From: Antrihabitans cavernicola
Lineage (GTDB): Bacteria; Actinomycetota; Actinomycetes; Mycobacteriales; Mycobacteriaceae
Assembly (NCBI RefSeq): GCF_008297975.1
Contig: NZ_VLNY01000001.1
Location: 310,001-374,000 of the forward strand
DNA: 64,000 nucleotides
Direction of reading: 5' to 3'
Shown here: positions 18,672 to 28,093 of the stretch, piece by piece
Position numbering within the stretch: the stretch's first letter is position 1
Layout of the letters: each line of letters opens with the position of its first letter
The notes under the pieces: model-generated
The model's input: the letters and a program-made list of their open reading frames with translations, nothing else
Told to the model about the DNA's origin: nothing
Databases searched by the model: none
Program-made: the position numbers and the translations under genes

Positions 18672-20915
18672 TTGCCGCACCGTCGACCGAAGCCTTCGCT
18701 TGTCCTGGGCGCAGTCGCGGCGATAGCCGTCGCGAGCCCACTCGCCGCCTACACGCTCAACAGCTCGGACGTCCGGTCCACCAACGACAGTTCGCAGAGC
18801 GCCGTGCCGACCAACATCGCCGAGGTTGCGCTGTCGTCGGTGCCGGACATCGTCATTCCGCTCAAGGAACTGACCGGGCTCAACCTTCCCGACTTGCACT
18901 TGGCTGATCTGAAGAAGATTCAGCTCCCCGCTGACCTGCCCCTTCCCGCGGGCCTGCAGATTCCACCAGCGCTCACGGAGCTGCTCAGTCCTGCCGCCGG
19001 TGAAGCACCTGCCGACCCGTCGACCTTGATCTCGCCGGACCAGCTGCCCCCCGAACTCACGGGCGCGGTCGGTGCGACGGTCAAAGAGGTCAACCGGGCT
19101 GTTCCGTTCAGCATGATCGCGGTGACGGCGTCCAACCTCGCCGACTCCGACACTCGGGTTCGGGTCAAGCAACCGGACGGCTCGTGGAGCCAGTGGTGGT
19201 CCACCGAGCAGCTCGACACGCGCACCGCAGCTGCCCCCGCGAAGACAGGCACCGATCCCATCTACGTGGGCAATACCAATGCCGTTCAGGTGCTGGTGAC
19301 CAAGAAGCAAGCTGCGGCACCGTTGCCTGATGCTTTGCCCGTGCCTGCACCGCCTGCGCCCGCAGCGGTTGCTCCCGTCGAGCCTGCGCCTGTTCCGGAT
19401 GGGCCCGCGCCAGCACCACCGGCACCCGCACCGGAACCCGGCACCGAACCGCTCGGATATCAGCCGGCGTCCATGTCGCAGCCGTTGCGCCAGGACCCGG
19501 TGGCGGATGAGCCCGAAGCAGACGAAGCGGCGGACGCCGACGACATGTCCGTTGCGCTGATCGAACCCGGCGAGGCGCCCGAGGATTCCACGCTGTCCGA
19601 CGTCGCGGCACCACTTGCCAACGGCGGGCCCAAGGTGATCACTCGATCGCAGTGGGGCGCAGACGAATCCATGCGCTGCTCCAAGCCCACCTACGACGAT
19701 TTCATCGGCGGCGCCACCGTGCACCACAGTGCAGGTAGCAACGACTACACCAAGGCGCAGTCCGCGGGCATCGTTCGCTCGATCTACGCGTATCACGCTA
19801 AAACGTTGGGGTGGTGCGACATCGGCTACAACGCATTGGTGGACAAGTACGGTCAGATCTTCGAGGGACGCTTCGGCGGCCTCGACAAGCCGGTCGAGGG
19901 TGCGCATGCGGGTGGCTTCAACGAGAACACCGTCGGCATCGCCATGCTGGGCAACTACGACAAGATCGCACCTACACAGGCCACCTTGGAATCGGTGGGC
20001 AAGTTCCTCGGGTGGCGCCTCAAGTCGGCGAATCTCGACCCCAAGGGGCAGACCACCATGTACTCGGAAGGCACCAGCTTCACGTCGTATCCGGAGGGTG
20101 CGGCAGTCGATCTGCCCATCATCTTCGCGCACCGCGACGTGGACAACACGGACTGCCCAGGCGATGCGGCGTACGCGAAGATGGACGAAATTCGTGACAT
20201 TGCAGCCGATTACATCAAGGGCAAGTCGTCGGATCAGCTGGCGTCGGCACCAACCACAGGCGATGCGGCGCCCGACACCTCGGCCACTGATGCTGCCAAG
20301 CCGTCGACCACCGTCGGCGATCTGGCCAAGGAACTGGTTCGACTGACGGATCCGAGTCCAGTCGCCAAGAAGTGGGTGGAGACCGGCGGCGAAACCGGTC
20401 CGCTCGGCGTTGCCGAATCCGGCCTGCTGCCCGCTGCGGGCGGTCAGCAGTACGCCAAGTTCGCCAACGGCTACGTCTTCACTGCAGCCAACGGCGGCCC
20501 GTTCGTCATCCTCGGCAAGGTCCTGCAGAAGTTCCAGGAACTTGGCCTCGACGCGGGTTCGCTCGGTTTGCCGACCAGCGACGAGTACCCGGTACCGGAC
20601 GGTCTGCGAGCGGACTTCGAGAAGGGCTCGTTGATCTTCAACCAGGTCACCGGCTTCGTCACGACGATCCTGAAGGCCTACAACGACGCCTACACCGAGG
20701 AATACAACAAGCCGCAGGATGCGGCGGCACCGGCACCGGCTGCTCCGCCCGCGCCTGAAGTGCCTGCAGCAGCACCTGTTCCGGAACCAGCACCGTCGCC
20801 AGCGCCCGATCCTGCTCCTGCTGCTCCTGCGCCCGACCCTGCTGCAGAAGCACCGGTTCCAGCTCCAGCACCAGCACCTGAGGCCTTGGTTCCTGCACCA
20901 GCGCCCGCAGGCTGA
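18672..20915 (+). CDS. Secreted PGRP-type N-acetylmuramoyl-L-alanine amidase with LGFP repeats
   Basis: Cell-wall hydrolase of 747 residues, corresponding by position and architecture to Rv3811. The start is TTG 18672, five bases after GGGAGAG. A signal sequence (LVLGAVAAIAVASPLAAYTL) is followed by a beta-rich domain, a Pro/Ala linker and a peptidoglycan-recognition amidase domain from ITRSQWGADESMRC. Likely zinc ligands are His in GGATVHHSAG (~350) and His/Cys in AHRDVDNTDCPGD (~490). LGFP repeats follow (residues ~555-660: TGPLGVAESG, GSLGLPTSDE), then a C-terminal tail of Ala/Pro/Val/Glu repeats. It should cleave the amide between muramic acid and the stem peptide. Confidence 0.9.
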   Translation: MPHRRPKPSLVLGAVAAIAVASPLAAYTLNSSDVRSTNDSSQSAVPTNIAEVALSSVPDIVIPLKELTGLNLPDLHLADLKKIQLPADLPLPAGLQIPPALTELLSPAAGEAPADPSTLISPDQLPPELTGAVGATVKEVNRAVPFSMIAVTASNLADSDTRVRVKQPDGSWSQWWSTEQLDTRTAAAPAKTGTDPIYVGNTNAVQVLVTKKQAAAPLPDALPVPAPPAPAAVAPVEPAPVPDGPAPAPPAPAPEPGTEPLGYQPASMSQPLRQDPVADEPEADEAADADDMSVALIEPGEAPEDSTLSDVAAPLANGGPKVITRSQWGADESMRCSKPTYDDFIGGATVHHSAGSNDYTKAQSAGIVRSIYAYHAKTLGWCDIGYNALVDKYGQIFEGRFGGLDKPVEGAHAGGFNENTVGIAMLGNYDKIAPTQATLESVGKFLGWRLKSANLDPKGQTTMYSEGTSFTSYPEGAAVDLPIIFAHRDVDNTDCPGDAAYAKMDEIRDIAADYIKGKSSDQLASAPTTGDAAPDTSATDAAKPSTTVGDLAKELVRLTDPSPVAKKWVETGGETGPLGVAESGLLPAAGGQQYAKFANGYVFTAANGGPFVILGKVLQKFQELGLDAGSLGLPTSDEYPVPDGLRADFEKGSLIFNQVTGFVTTILKAYNDAYTEEYNKPQDAAAPAPAAPPAPEVPAAAPVPEPAPSPAPDPAPAAPAPDPAAEAPVPAPAPAPEALVPAPAPAG

Positions 20916-20926
20916 CAATCCGAGGG

Positions 20927-21571
20927 TTATCCCGAACTGACCTGAAATACCGATGTGTCGATTTCGACATTCGTTCTTTCGACGTCGAACTCCGGGTAGA
21001 GGATGCTGACGTACATCGTCCCGACAGGGGGCACAGGGCTGAGAAAGTACGTGGCACCGACTTCGACGCCCGTACTCGTCCGGCGCGCATAGCTACTCCC
21101 GCCGGCCAACCACGGACTCCGAGGCTCATCGGGAAAATCCATCTGACTCGACCTGTTCGTCAGCAGTGTTCGATCTGGAAGATCCAGAACGAGCCGGATT
21201 CGGTGTGGCTGTGTGGGCTTGATCCGAAAACTCAGGTTCGGGATCGCTTGGGGCGATTCAAGGCCGTGCTGGGTGTTGTCCGTCGCCACGAGTTCGAAGG
21301 TCACGCCCGACGCATATACGCGCAATGTGGTCAGCCGGATGGCGAGGTGCGAGTCGGTCTCGAACGGAAGATTCAGCTCCGGCTCCAGGAGGGGAACTGC
21401 GTCCTGACTGGGGATTACCCGGCATTCGGGAACTTCTCGACGTCGTGGTGCCGATCGTGCGTCGGGCGCGGTCAGGAGCTCCTTCACTTCCGCGCTGATC
21501 CGCAAGATCTCGGACCACTCGGCAGAAGGTTCACCGACGTAGGCGAAGTTCACTCTCTTGGGATCGGCCAC
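20927..21571 (-). CDS. Hypothetical protein downstream of HAD phosphatase
   Basis: Product of 214 residues with no motif I recognise. It has no signal peptide or membrane helix. The composition is beta-rich (LTTLRVYASGVTFELVATD, LSFRIKPTQPHRIRLVLDLPD, GTMYVSILYPEFDVE), suggesting a beta-sandwich. The GTG start lies nine bases beyond the HAD phosphatase stop with no clear ribosome site, so it is probably translated by coupling in the same operon. Convergent with the amidase gene, 11 bases apart. Confidence 0.6.
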   Translation of the reverse strand: MADPKRVNFAYVGEPSAEWSEILRISAEVKELLTAPDARSAPRRREVPECRVIPSQDAVPLLEPELNLPFETDSHLAIRLTTLRVYASGVTFELVATDNTQHGLESPQAIPNLSFRIKPTQPHRIRLVLDLPDRTLLTNRSSQMDFPDEPRSPWLAGGSSYARRTSTGVEVGATYFLSPVPPVGTMYVSILYPEFDVERTNVEIDTSVFQVSSG

Positions 21572-21580
21572 ACAGTCGAG

Positions 21581-22420
21581 TTAAGCAGACCACCAACGCT
21601 CGAGAACGACTGCGACACCACAATCCTGATTCGATGCCGTTACCTCGTCGGCAGCAGCAAGCGCATCGGCATGCGCATTGCCCATCGCAACTCCGTGGCC
21701 TGCCAGGGTGAGCATCGGTACGTCGTTGGGCATGTCGCCGAATGCGACGATCTCCGAATGTGCGATGCCGAATCGCTCGGCAAGAAGGTCCAGGCCCGAC
21801 GCCTTGGTGACGCCTGGCGCCGAGATCTCGATGAGCCCGTTGTTCGTCGAATAGGTGATGTCTGCGCGCGTGCCGACCAGCGGCTCCAACACTTGCCGCA
21901 TCGCCTCGCTCGTCGCACTCGGCTGCCGGATCAAAAGCTTGATCGCAGGTGCGGCAAGCACTTCTTCCGACGACGTCTCGGTGTTGTCCGGATTGAGCCA
22001 GGCATGCTGATAGCCGGGCGAGCTGACGAACTGTGGTGTCGCGGCATCGTGTGCCGATTCCCCGACCCGCTCCGCGGCAAGCCCACACCCGGGAATCGTC
22101 TGCAGTGCCAGCTCGGCGACCCACGCGAGTGTCTCGACGTCGAGCGAACGCGAGCTGAGCACCCGATCGGAGTCGCTGTCGTAGATCACCGCACCGTTGC
22201 CGCACACGGCCATCGGCGCGTAGCCCAGCCCGTCGACCACCGGCTCGATCCAGCGCGGCGGTCGCCCGGTCGCGAGAACGAACGTGGCGCCGTCGGCCAC
22301 CAACGACCGGATCACGGCCTTGGTTCGGGGCGCAACCTTCTCGTCGTTGTCCAGAAGCGTTCCGTCGACATCGCTGGCCACGAGTCTGGGCTTGGCACGG
22401 TCGAGGTTGCGTCGCTGCAC
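21581..22420 (-). CDS. Cof-type HAD-IIB family phosphatase
   Basis: Cytosolic phosphatase of 279 residues with all four HAD motifs: nucleophile DVDGTLLDNDEKV near residue 17, FVLATGRPP (motif II), the KASGLDLLAERFGI lysine (motif III) and FGDMPNDVPML (motif IV). The large cap between motifs II and III is of the Cof type, whose members dephosphorylate sugar phosphates or pyridoxal phosphate. Position next to the LGFP amidase matches Rv3813c. Divergent from the EEP-family gene across 88 bases and first in an operon with the hypothetical gene that follows it. Confidence 0.88.
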   Translation of the reverse strand: MQRRNLDRAKPRLVASDVDGTLLDNDEKVAPRTKAVIRSLVADGATFVLATGRPPRWIEPVVDGLGYAPMAVCGNGAVIYDSDSDRVLSSRSLDVETLAWVAELALQTIPGCGLAAERVGESAHDAATPQFVSSPGYQHAWLNPDNTETSSEEVLAAPAIKLLIRQPSATSEAMRQVLEPLVGTRADITYSTNNGLIEISAPGVTKASGLDLLAERFGIAHSEIVAFGDMPNDVPMLTLAGHGVAMGNAHADALAAADEVTASNQDCGVAVVLERWWSA

Positions 22421-22508
22421 CCGATCAATACTGCCCGACCCGACAAATCGCCACTCGCCCGGCTGAGCGTCACAGCTGGTCCTCAGCTACGACTGCTCTT
22501 ATGGAGTC

Positions 22509-23450
22509 GTGGGCACCCTCCTGATCGCTGCGTTGGGAACAGTTCTGATCGGCGCAGCCTTGGTCGGCATCGCGGCGCACGCGATCGATTCACGACGCCA
22601 ATTACTTCTGGTCGCTGCCGCGTTGACTCCGCCGCTGCTCGTACTCGCGCCGGTGGGAGCCATCGTTTTCGCTGTCGGTGGCCAGTGGCTCGGCGTCGCT
22701 GCTGGAATTCTCGTCAGCGCAATGGGCGCCGCAACGCAGTGGCCCCTCTACCGCGCGAAGAAGCCGGTGTCGCAAGGAAGCACGGAAGTTGTACTCCTGC
22801 AAGCCAACCTGTTCATCGGTAACGCCGATGCCGCGGCCCTCGTCGCCCGAGTAGACAACGTCGAGGCAGACATCCTCACGATCTGCGAGCTCACTGAAGA
22901 AGGGCTGCAGCGACTCATCGCGGCGGGATTGTGCCAGCGACTCCCGCACAGCTACGTCAGCACCGCTCCGGGCGGCCGAGGCACCGGCATCTGGAGCAGA
23001 TACCCACTGACGGAACAACATCGGTACGACGGATTCGAGACCGAAATGCTCTCGGCACGCGTCGATGCACCGGAGTGGCGTTCTCCGTCGGTGTTCGCCG
23101 TACACCCCCAACCGCCATGGCCGCTGCACCCGGAAACCTGGCTTCGCGAAATGGGGCTGCTGCGAACCATTTTCGATGCGGTTCCCGATGACAGGCCAGT
23201 CTTGGTGGGCGGGGACTTCAACGCGACATACGACCACAAGCCCTACCGCGCGCTCCTCGACGATCGCTACTCCGATGCGGCAATCGCTACCGGCGCGGGT
23301 ATCCAACCGACCTATGCGGCGGATACCTGGTATCCGCCGATCATCGCCATCGATCACATCCTGACCAGCGACGCAACCGCACTCGTGGTCCGCGCCGTCG
23401 ACCTACCGGGCTCGGATCACCGAGGCATCTGGGCACGAATCGCCCTGTGA
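22509..23450 (+). CDS. Membrane-anchored endonuclease/exonuclease/phosphatase family protein
   Basis: Product of 313 residues: two to three N-terminal transmembrane helices (LLIAALGTVLIGAALVGIAA, LLLVAAALTPPLLVLAPVGA) followed by an EEP domain (residues ~95-313). EEP motifs are LLQANLFIGNAD, ILTICELTEEG, GTGIWSRYPL, HPQPPWPLHP, VLVGGDFNATYDH and the final GSDHRGI, supplying the usual Asn, Glu, His, Asp-Asn and Asp-His catalytic residues. It may hydrolyse a phosphodiester on the outer face of the membrane. GTG 22509 is chosen because it keeps the first helix intact; the ATG at 22501 is out of frame. Confidence 0.82.
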   Translation: MGTLLIAALGTVLIGAALVGIAAHAIDSRRQLLLVAAALTPPLLVLAPVGAIVFAVGGQWLGVAAGILVSAMGAATQWPLYRAKKPVSQGSTEVVLLQANLFIGNADAAALVARVDNVEADILTICELTEEGLQRLIAAGLCQRLPHSYVSTAPGGRGTGIWSRYPLTEQHRYDGFETEMLSARVDAPEWRSPSVFAVHPQPPWPLHPETWLREMGLLRTIFDAVPDDRPVLVGGDFNATYDHKPYRALLDDRYSDAAIATGAGIQPTYAADTWYPPIIAIDHILTSDATALVVRAVDLPGSDHRGIWARIAL

Positions 23451-23548
23451 GGGACGTTTAACCGCCCGGTAACCAAAGCGCGCCGCCGCCGACACAACTC
23501 GTTCCTACGGTCCTGGCAGAACCAGTCCGGGTGACGGAACGAGGAACC

Positions 23549-25228
23549 ATGACCGATTTGCAGGCGCCACCGGTAGAGACAGCGATCTCTGCACACGACA
23601 GGGCGGAGAACTCCGCGCTGCACGAAACCTTGGAGGACTACACCCTCAGATTCGCGCCACGCAGCTACCGCAAGTGGGGAACTGGCGTTGTCGCGACCTC
23701 TGCACTGGGCGGCATCGCCTATCTCGCCGACTTCTCGATCGGCGCGAACATCGGCATCTCTTACGGCACGGGCAACGCGCTGTGGGGCATCCTGGTGTTC
23801 GCGGTGGTCATCGTGCTCACCGGGTTCCCACTGGCCTACTACGCGGCCCGCTACAACATCGATCTCGACTTGATCACCCGCGGAAGCGGTTTCGGCTATT
23901 ACGGGTCCGTGGTCACCAACGTCATCTTCGCGACGTTCACCTTCATCTTCTTCGCGTTGGAGGGCTCGATCATGGCGCAGGGCCTGAAACTGGGCCTGCA
24001 CATACCGTTGCCGATCGGCTACCTGGTGTCGTCGCTACTGGTGATCCCGTTGGTCATCTTCGGCATGAAAGCCCTTGCAAAGCTGCAGGTCTGGACCACC
24101 CCGCTATGGCTGGTCATGATGGTGTTGCCGTTCCTGTACCTGCTGATCAAGCACCCGGACTCGGTTGGGACGTTCTTCGCCTACGGCGGCGACGACGCCA
24201 AGGCGGGCAAGGGTGTGAATCTGGGCTCGGTCATGCTGGCGGCCGGCGTCTGTCTGTCACTGATCGCTCAGATCGCAGAGCAGATCGACTACCTGCGCTT
24301 CATGCCACCGAAAACTCCTGAGAACAAACGTCGTTGGTGGAGCGCGGTGCTGTTGGCAGGACCGGGCTGGGTGATCTTCGGCGCCATCAAGCAGGTGGTC
24401 GGCTTGTTCCTTGCGGTTTACATCATCGCCAACGTCGCCGACGGTGCCACCGTCGCCAACCAGCCCGTGCACCAGTTCCTGGAGATCTACCAGGACATGA
24501 TGCCGCACTGGCTCGCAATGACTCTCGCGGTGATCCTGGTAGTCATCAGCCAGATCAAGATCAACGTGACCAACGCCTACTCGGGCTCACTGGCGTGGAC
24601 CAACTCGTTCACCCGGGTCACCAAGCACTACCCGGGTAGGTTGGTTTTCGTCATCTTCAACGTCACCATCGCGTTGATTCTCATGGAAGCCAACATGTTC
24701 GACTTCCTCAACACGATCTTGGGCTTCTACGCGAACTGCGGTATGGCGTGGATCGTGACCGTCGCGGCGGACATCGTCTTCAACAAGTACCTGCTGAAGC
24801 TCTCGCCCAAGGTTCCCGAGTTCCGGCGCGGCATGCTCTACGACGTCAATCCGGTCGGATTCGTGTCGATGGCACTCTCCGCGGGAATCTCGATCCTGGT
24901 GTTCTTCGGTGCGTTCGGCGAGTCGATCAAGCCGTACTCGCCGATCGTCGCTGTCGTGATTGCCCTTGTGGCACCGCCGGTTCTGGCGATTGCGACAAAG
25001 GGCAAGTACTACCTGCGACGCACCGACGACGGGATCGACCTCCCGATGTTCGACGAGCACGGAAACCCGTCAGGTGAGAAGCTGCTGTGCCACGTGTCGG
25101 GAATCGAGTTCGAGCGGCCGGACATGATCGCGTCCAATACACCCGGTCCCGACGGAGAGAAGCAGTACATCAGCTCGCTCAGCCTGAGCACCGACAAGAC
25201 GGGCGAGCACGTTCTGCCGAGGCAGTAG
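23549..25228 (+). CDS. NCS1-family purine/cytosine (nucleobase) permease
   Basis: Membrane transporter of 559 residues with about 12 helices. NCS1 features are RSYRKWGTGVVATSALGGIAYLAD, ITRGSGFGYYGSVVTNVIF, IAEQIDYLRFMPPKTPENKRRWW and the late KINVTNAYSGSLAWTNSFTRV. It likely imports a nucleobase, hydantoin or allantoin with a cation. ATG 23549 has CGAGGA five bases upstream and is preferred over GTG 23531 in the same frame. The gene stands alone, with no catabolic enzymes beside it, so the substrate remains open. Confidence 0.86.
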   Translation: MTDLQAPPVETAISAHDRAENSALHETLEDYTLRFAPRSYRKWGTGVVATSALGGIAYLADFSIGANIGISYGTGNALWGILVFAVVIVLTGFPLAYYAARYNIDLDLITRGSGFGYYGSVVTNVIFATFTFIFFALEGSIMAQGLKLGLHIPLPIGYLVSSLLVIPLVIFGMKALAKLQVWTTPLWLVMMVLPFLYLLIKHPDSVGTFFAYGGDDAKAGKGVNLGSVMLAAGVCLSLIAQIAEQIDYLRFMPPKTPENKRRWWSAVLLAGPGWVIFGAIKQVVGLFLAVYIIANVADGATVANQPVHQFLEIYQDMMPHWLAMTLAVILVVISQIKINVTNAYSGSLAWTNSFTRVTKHYPGRLVFVIFNVTIALILMEANMFDFLNTILGFYANCGMAWIVTVAADIVFNKYLLKLSPKVPEFRRGMLYDVNPVGFVSMALSAGISILVFFGAFGESIKPYSPIVAVVIALVAPPVLAIATKGKYYLRRTDDGIDLPMFDEHGNPSGEKLLCHVSGIEFERPDMIASNTPGPDGEKQYISSLSLSTDKTGEHVLPRQ

Positions 25229-25264
25229 GACCGCTGCCGCGTTCGGCGACCTAAAATCGGATCG

Positions 25265-25671
25265 GTGAGCTACGAACTGAGCGACAACCGCTCGCGACTC
25301 GACATCGACGCGGTATGGGCCTACCTGTCCACCGACGCGTACTGGGGGCGGTGGCGAACGCGAGCGCAGTTCGAAAAGCAGGTTCGAGACGCGTGGCGGG
25401 TGATCGGTGTCCACCACGCAGGCAGCACAGTAGGTTTCGCACGCGCGACGTCCGATGGCATCGGTGACGCGTACCTCGCGGACGTCTACGTTCATCCCGA
25501 CCACCAGGGCAACGGGCTGGGTAAACGCATCGTCGCGGCGATGATCGACGACGGACCCGGTGTCGATTTCGCTGGACACTGTTCACCCGCGACGCGCATG
25601 GCCTCTATGCGCAGTACGGTTTCGCGCCGCCTGACCAGACTGCACTGGTTCGGCCACCACGAAATCGCTAG
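25265..25671 (+). pseudogene. GNAT-family acetyltransferase, broken by a one-base frameshift
   Basis: Starts at GTG 25265 with a normal GNAT fold, including the acetyl-CoA loop VHPDHQGNGLGKRIVAAM. After VDF (25565-25570) the frame turns to unrelated sequence. Shifting back one base at about 25570 restores a GNAT C-terminus, RWTLFTRDAHGLYAQYGF, ending at the TAG at 25669-25671 right beside the convergent glycosyltransferase stop. The simplest reading is loss of one base, probably a C near 25570. No slippery heptamer is present, so programmed frameshifting is unlikely; assembly error cannot be excluded. Confidence 0.8.
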
Positions 25672-26753
25672 CCGAGCAGTAGGTTTGCCGCAGTTGCTGC
25701 GCCGTCCGCTGCGCGAATCCGAGCGCCGAGCGCCTGCGCCCGTTCACGATGGACGTCGGAGGCGAGGAGCTCGACGACCGCGTGCCGAACAGTGTCGGCA
25801 TTGGAGTTCTTCGACAGACAGAGACCCGCTCCCGCGGCGGCGACAACCTCGCCGACCATCGGTTGATCGGCCATCGGGTTCAACGGCAGAATCAGCAGCG
25901 GCAGACCGAAGGAGAGCGCACGAAAGGTGGTCGCATGACCACCGTGGCCGATCACCGCGGTACACGTCGGCAAGATGTCGCTGTGCGGAAGATACTGGTG
26001 CGCTGTGGTATTCGCTGGGACCCGCAGCTCGGCAGGGTCGACCGACGGCCCCGTCGTCACGATCACATCGAGGTCGAGCGGGGCAACGGCGTCGAGCACC
26101 TTCTGCAGTAGCGCAACCTGACCGGGGAACGAAATGGTGCTGAAGCTGACAAGGATGCGGTCGCGATCGGGTCTCTCGGCCTGAACAGCAGGGGCGACGA
26201 CCGCTCCGGTCCATGCTAGGTTGCCCGGCACGGTTCGTGCTGGATCGAGCTCTCGATCGGAGCACACCAGCACCGAATCAGCTCCGCGCCAGAGCTTTCG
26301 CGCGTCGAGCCGCCGTAGTCGCGCCGATCGACCGAGCAGACCTCGATAGAACGGACCGTCGAACCATGCGAAGAACGCGTGCACCAGTGCAACGTGGTGC
26401 ACGTCAACGCGGCCCGCAGCGTCCAGTACACCGAGCAGTGCGCAATCGATCACGACGTGCGTCGCCGGATCGTCACGTAGTAGGTCGAGCAGATCCTGCC
26501 CCATTCCGCGACTGGTCAAGGTCGAGAACAGCCCCGCCAAGTAGCGGGGCCCCGGCTTGTCGACCGACATCCACTGCGGTGCGCGTCGATATTCGTGGAA
26601 TTCTATTCCTGCGCTTGCTATCTGCTGCCGCTGTGATGGCTGCCCGAGCATCCGGACTCGATGTCCGCCCTGAAGCAGCACCTTGGCAATGCCCAGTGCC
26701 GGTGCAGTGTTGCCACCACCGTCGTAGGTGGCGAAGACGATGTCGGAAGGCAC
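25668..26753 (-). CDS. GT1-type glycosyltransferase (second of pair)
   Basis: UDP/dTDP-sugar-dependent transferase of 361 residues with the GT-B fold: N-terminal ATYDGGGNTAPALGIAKVL and a C-terminal donor site (HQYLPHSDILPTCTAVIGHGGHATTFRALSFGLPLLILP, given as family pattern), where the HGG-T signature of GT1 enzymes is clear. GTG 26753 begins the fold and lies four bases after the upstream glycosyltransferase stop; the frame stays open upstream without homology. Together the pair may add two sugars to a lipid or small molecule. Convergent with the broken GNAT gene. Confidence 0.78.
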   Translation of the reverse strand: MPSDIVFATYDGGGNTAPALGIAKVLLQGGHRVRMLGQPSQRQQIASAGIEFHEYRRAPQWMSVDKPGPRYLAGLFSTLTSRGMGQDLLDLLRDDPATHVVIDCALLGVLDAAGRVDVHHVALVHAFFAWFDGPFYRGLLGRSARLRRLDARKLWRGADSVLVCSDRELDPARTVPGNLAWTGAVVAPAVQAERPDRDRILVSFSTISFPGQVALLQKVLDAVAPLDLDVIVTTGPSVDPAELRVPANTTAHQYLPHSDILPTCTAVIGHGGHATTFRALSFGLPLLILPLNPMADQPMVGEVVAAAGAGLCLSKNSNADTVRHAVVELLASDVHRERAQALGARIRAADGAATAANLLLG

Positions 26754-26757
26754 GGTG

Positions 26758-28023
26758 CTATTTCCCGATGTGGTCGTCGATGATGCGCAGTGCGTCGTAG
26801 GTCGCAAGTTCCTTCGCGATCCTCGCCACGTTCGCGGCGATGGTGGCGTCGCCGATGATGCGATCGACGGCTGCGGCGATCTTCTTGGGCGACGGTCGTT
26901 CGGTGCGCAGGTCGAGGCCGAGCCCCAGGTAGGCAAGGCGGGCGTTGATGTCGTTCTTGCCCTCGCGAATTCCCGCGGCAACGACGGGCACGCCGTGACT
27001 CATCGCCAGCACGATGGATCCGTAACCGCCGTTGCACACGAACACATCCGCATAGTCGAACAGCGCATCGAAGTCTACGAAGTCTTCGATGATCACGTTG
27101 GACTGCGGAAACCGTTGTCGTAGTTCGGCGGTACGCGTTCCGCCCGTCGCGACGACTACGGTGTGCGATCCATCTTTCAACGCCTCCAACGCGGGAACGA
27201 TCAGCTTCTCGAGATCGTGGTTGTCGACAGTGCCCTGCGACACGACGATCACGGACTCATCGCGGAGTCGCTCCGCCAGTGGGAAGGGGTCGTCGGAAAC
27301 TCGCCGATACGGGAGCAGTGCGCCCACGAAAGTGACGTTGGGCGGTAGATCGGTTCGCGGAAAATCCATCTCCGCGATGCCGACCTGAAAAAGGTGCGTC
27401 GCACACAGGTGAGGGACATCCATCCACGCATTCACCGAAATCGGCTCGAGGCCCTGATTGTCGAGATAGCCGTTGAAACGACCGATCGCCTTGCGCATCG
27501 CCAGAAACAGCACCGCGCGCACGGCACGATGGGTCAGCCTGCCCGCCAGCGACTGTGCGGGCTTCAGCCCGAAGCCCGGCGGCGGCACATCACGCGAACG
27601 TGCAAACAGCGGTGCAGGATTCACGACATATCCGGCAACTCCCGTCTTCTCCGCAACCAACTTGCCCGCACAGAACATGCCGTCGCAAAAGAAGGCGTCG
27701 AACGTAAAGTGCTCGCGAATGTCGGCAATGTCGCGATAGTGATTCTCGACGTTGCCGAAGAACAGTTGTTCGGCATCGAACGCAATGAGTCTGGGCCCCT
27801 TGAGTTTTGCGCGTTCGGGAAACAGTTCGGCAATGGTGTCGCTGTTCACCTCGACTGCACGATCGAAGGGGAGGCGAGGGATGCCGAGCTCACGTAACCG
27901 TGTGTCGTAGCTGGCGCCTGCGTACCACCGAACGTCGTGCCCTTGATCTTGCAGATGCTTGGCCACCCCGGTCAGCGGGTTGAAATGGCCGTCCATCGGC
28001 ATCGTGGCAATGAGAACTTTCAC
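26758..28023 (-). CDS. GT1-type glycosyltransferase (first of pair)
   Basis: Transferase of 421 residues in the macrolide/rhamnosyl-type GT1 group. N-terminal acceptor domain: KVLIATMPMDGHFNPLTGVA; C-terminal donor domain: VIVVSQGTVDN, VVVATGGTRT, FVDFDALFDYADVFVCNGGYGSI and MSHGVPVVAAGIREGKNDI. The GTG at 28023 follows GGGAGG by eight bases; upstream codons lack homology. Four bases separate it from the second transferase, so both are one operon. The acceptor is not evident; glycolipid or natural-product glycosylation are both possible. Confidence 0.82.
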   Translation of the reverse strand: MKVLIATMPMDGHFNPLTGVAKHLQDQGHDVRWYAGASYDTRLRELGIPRLPFDRAVEVNSDTIAELFPERAKLKGPRLIAFDAEQLFFGNVENHYRDIADIREHFTFDAFFCDGMFCAGKLVAEKTGVAGYVVNPAPLFARSRDVPPPGFGLKPAQSLAGRLTHRAVRAVLFLAMRKAIGRFNGYLDNQGLEPISVNAWMDVPHLCATHLFQVGIAEMDFPRTDLPPNVTFVGALLPYRRVSDDPFPLAERLRDESVIVVSQGTVDNHDLEKLIVPALEALKDGSHTVVVATGGTRTAELRQRFPQSNVIIEDFVDFDALFDYADVFVCNGGYGSIVLAMSHGVPVVAAGIREGKNDINARLAYLGLGLDLRTERPSPKKIAAAVDRIIGDATIAANVARIAKELATYDALRIIDDHIGK

Positions 28024-28093
28024 GGGCCTGGCCTCCCTGCAGACCAATCAATCGTTGCAGAGGCGCGCCCACCTTCGCGCCGATTCCGGCAGC

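Noticed and set aside
18561-20918. A 785-codon open frame antisense to the LGFP amidase gene
   Set aside because: Composition is Arg/Cys/Gly-rich with no domains. It mirrors the third-position GC bias of the amidase gene, which has signal peptide, zinc ligands and LGFP repeats.
25560-25580. Programmed -1 frameshift in the GNAT gene
   Set aside because: No slippery heptamer or downstream pseudoknot is evident; a lost base is simpler.
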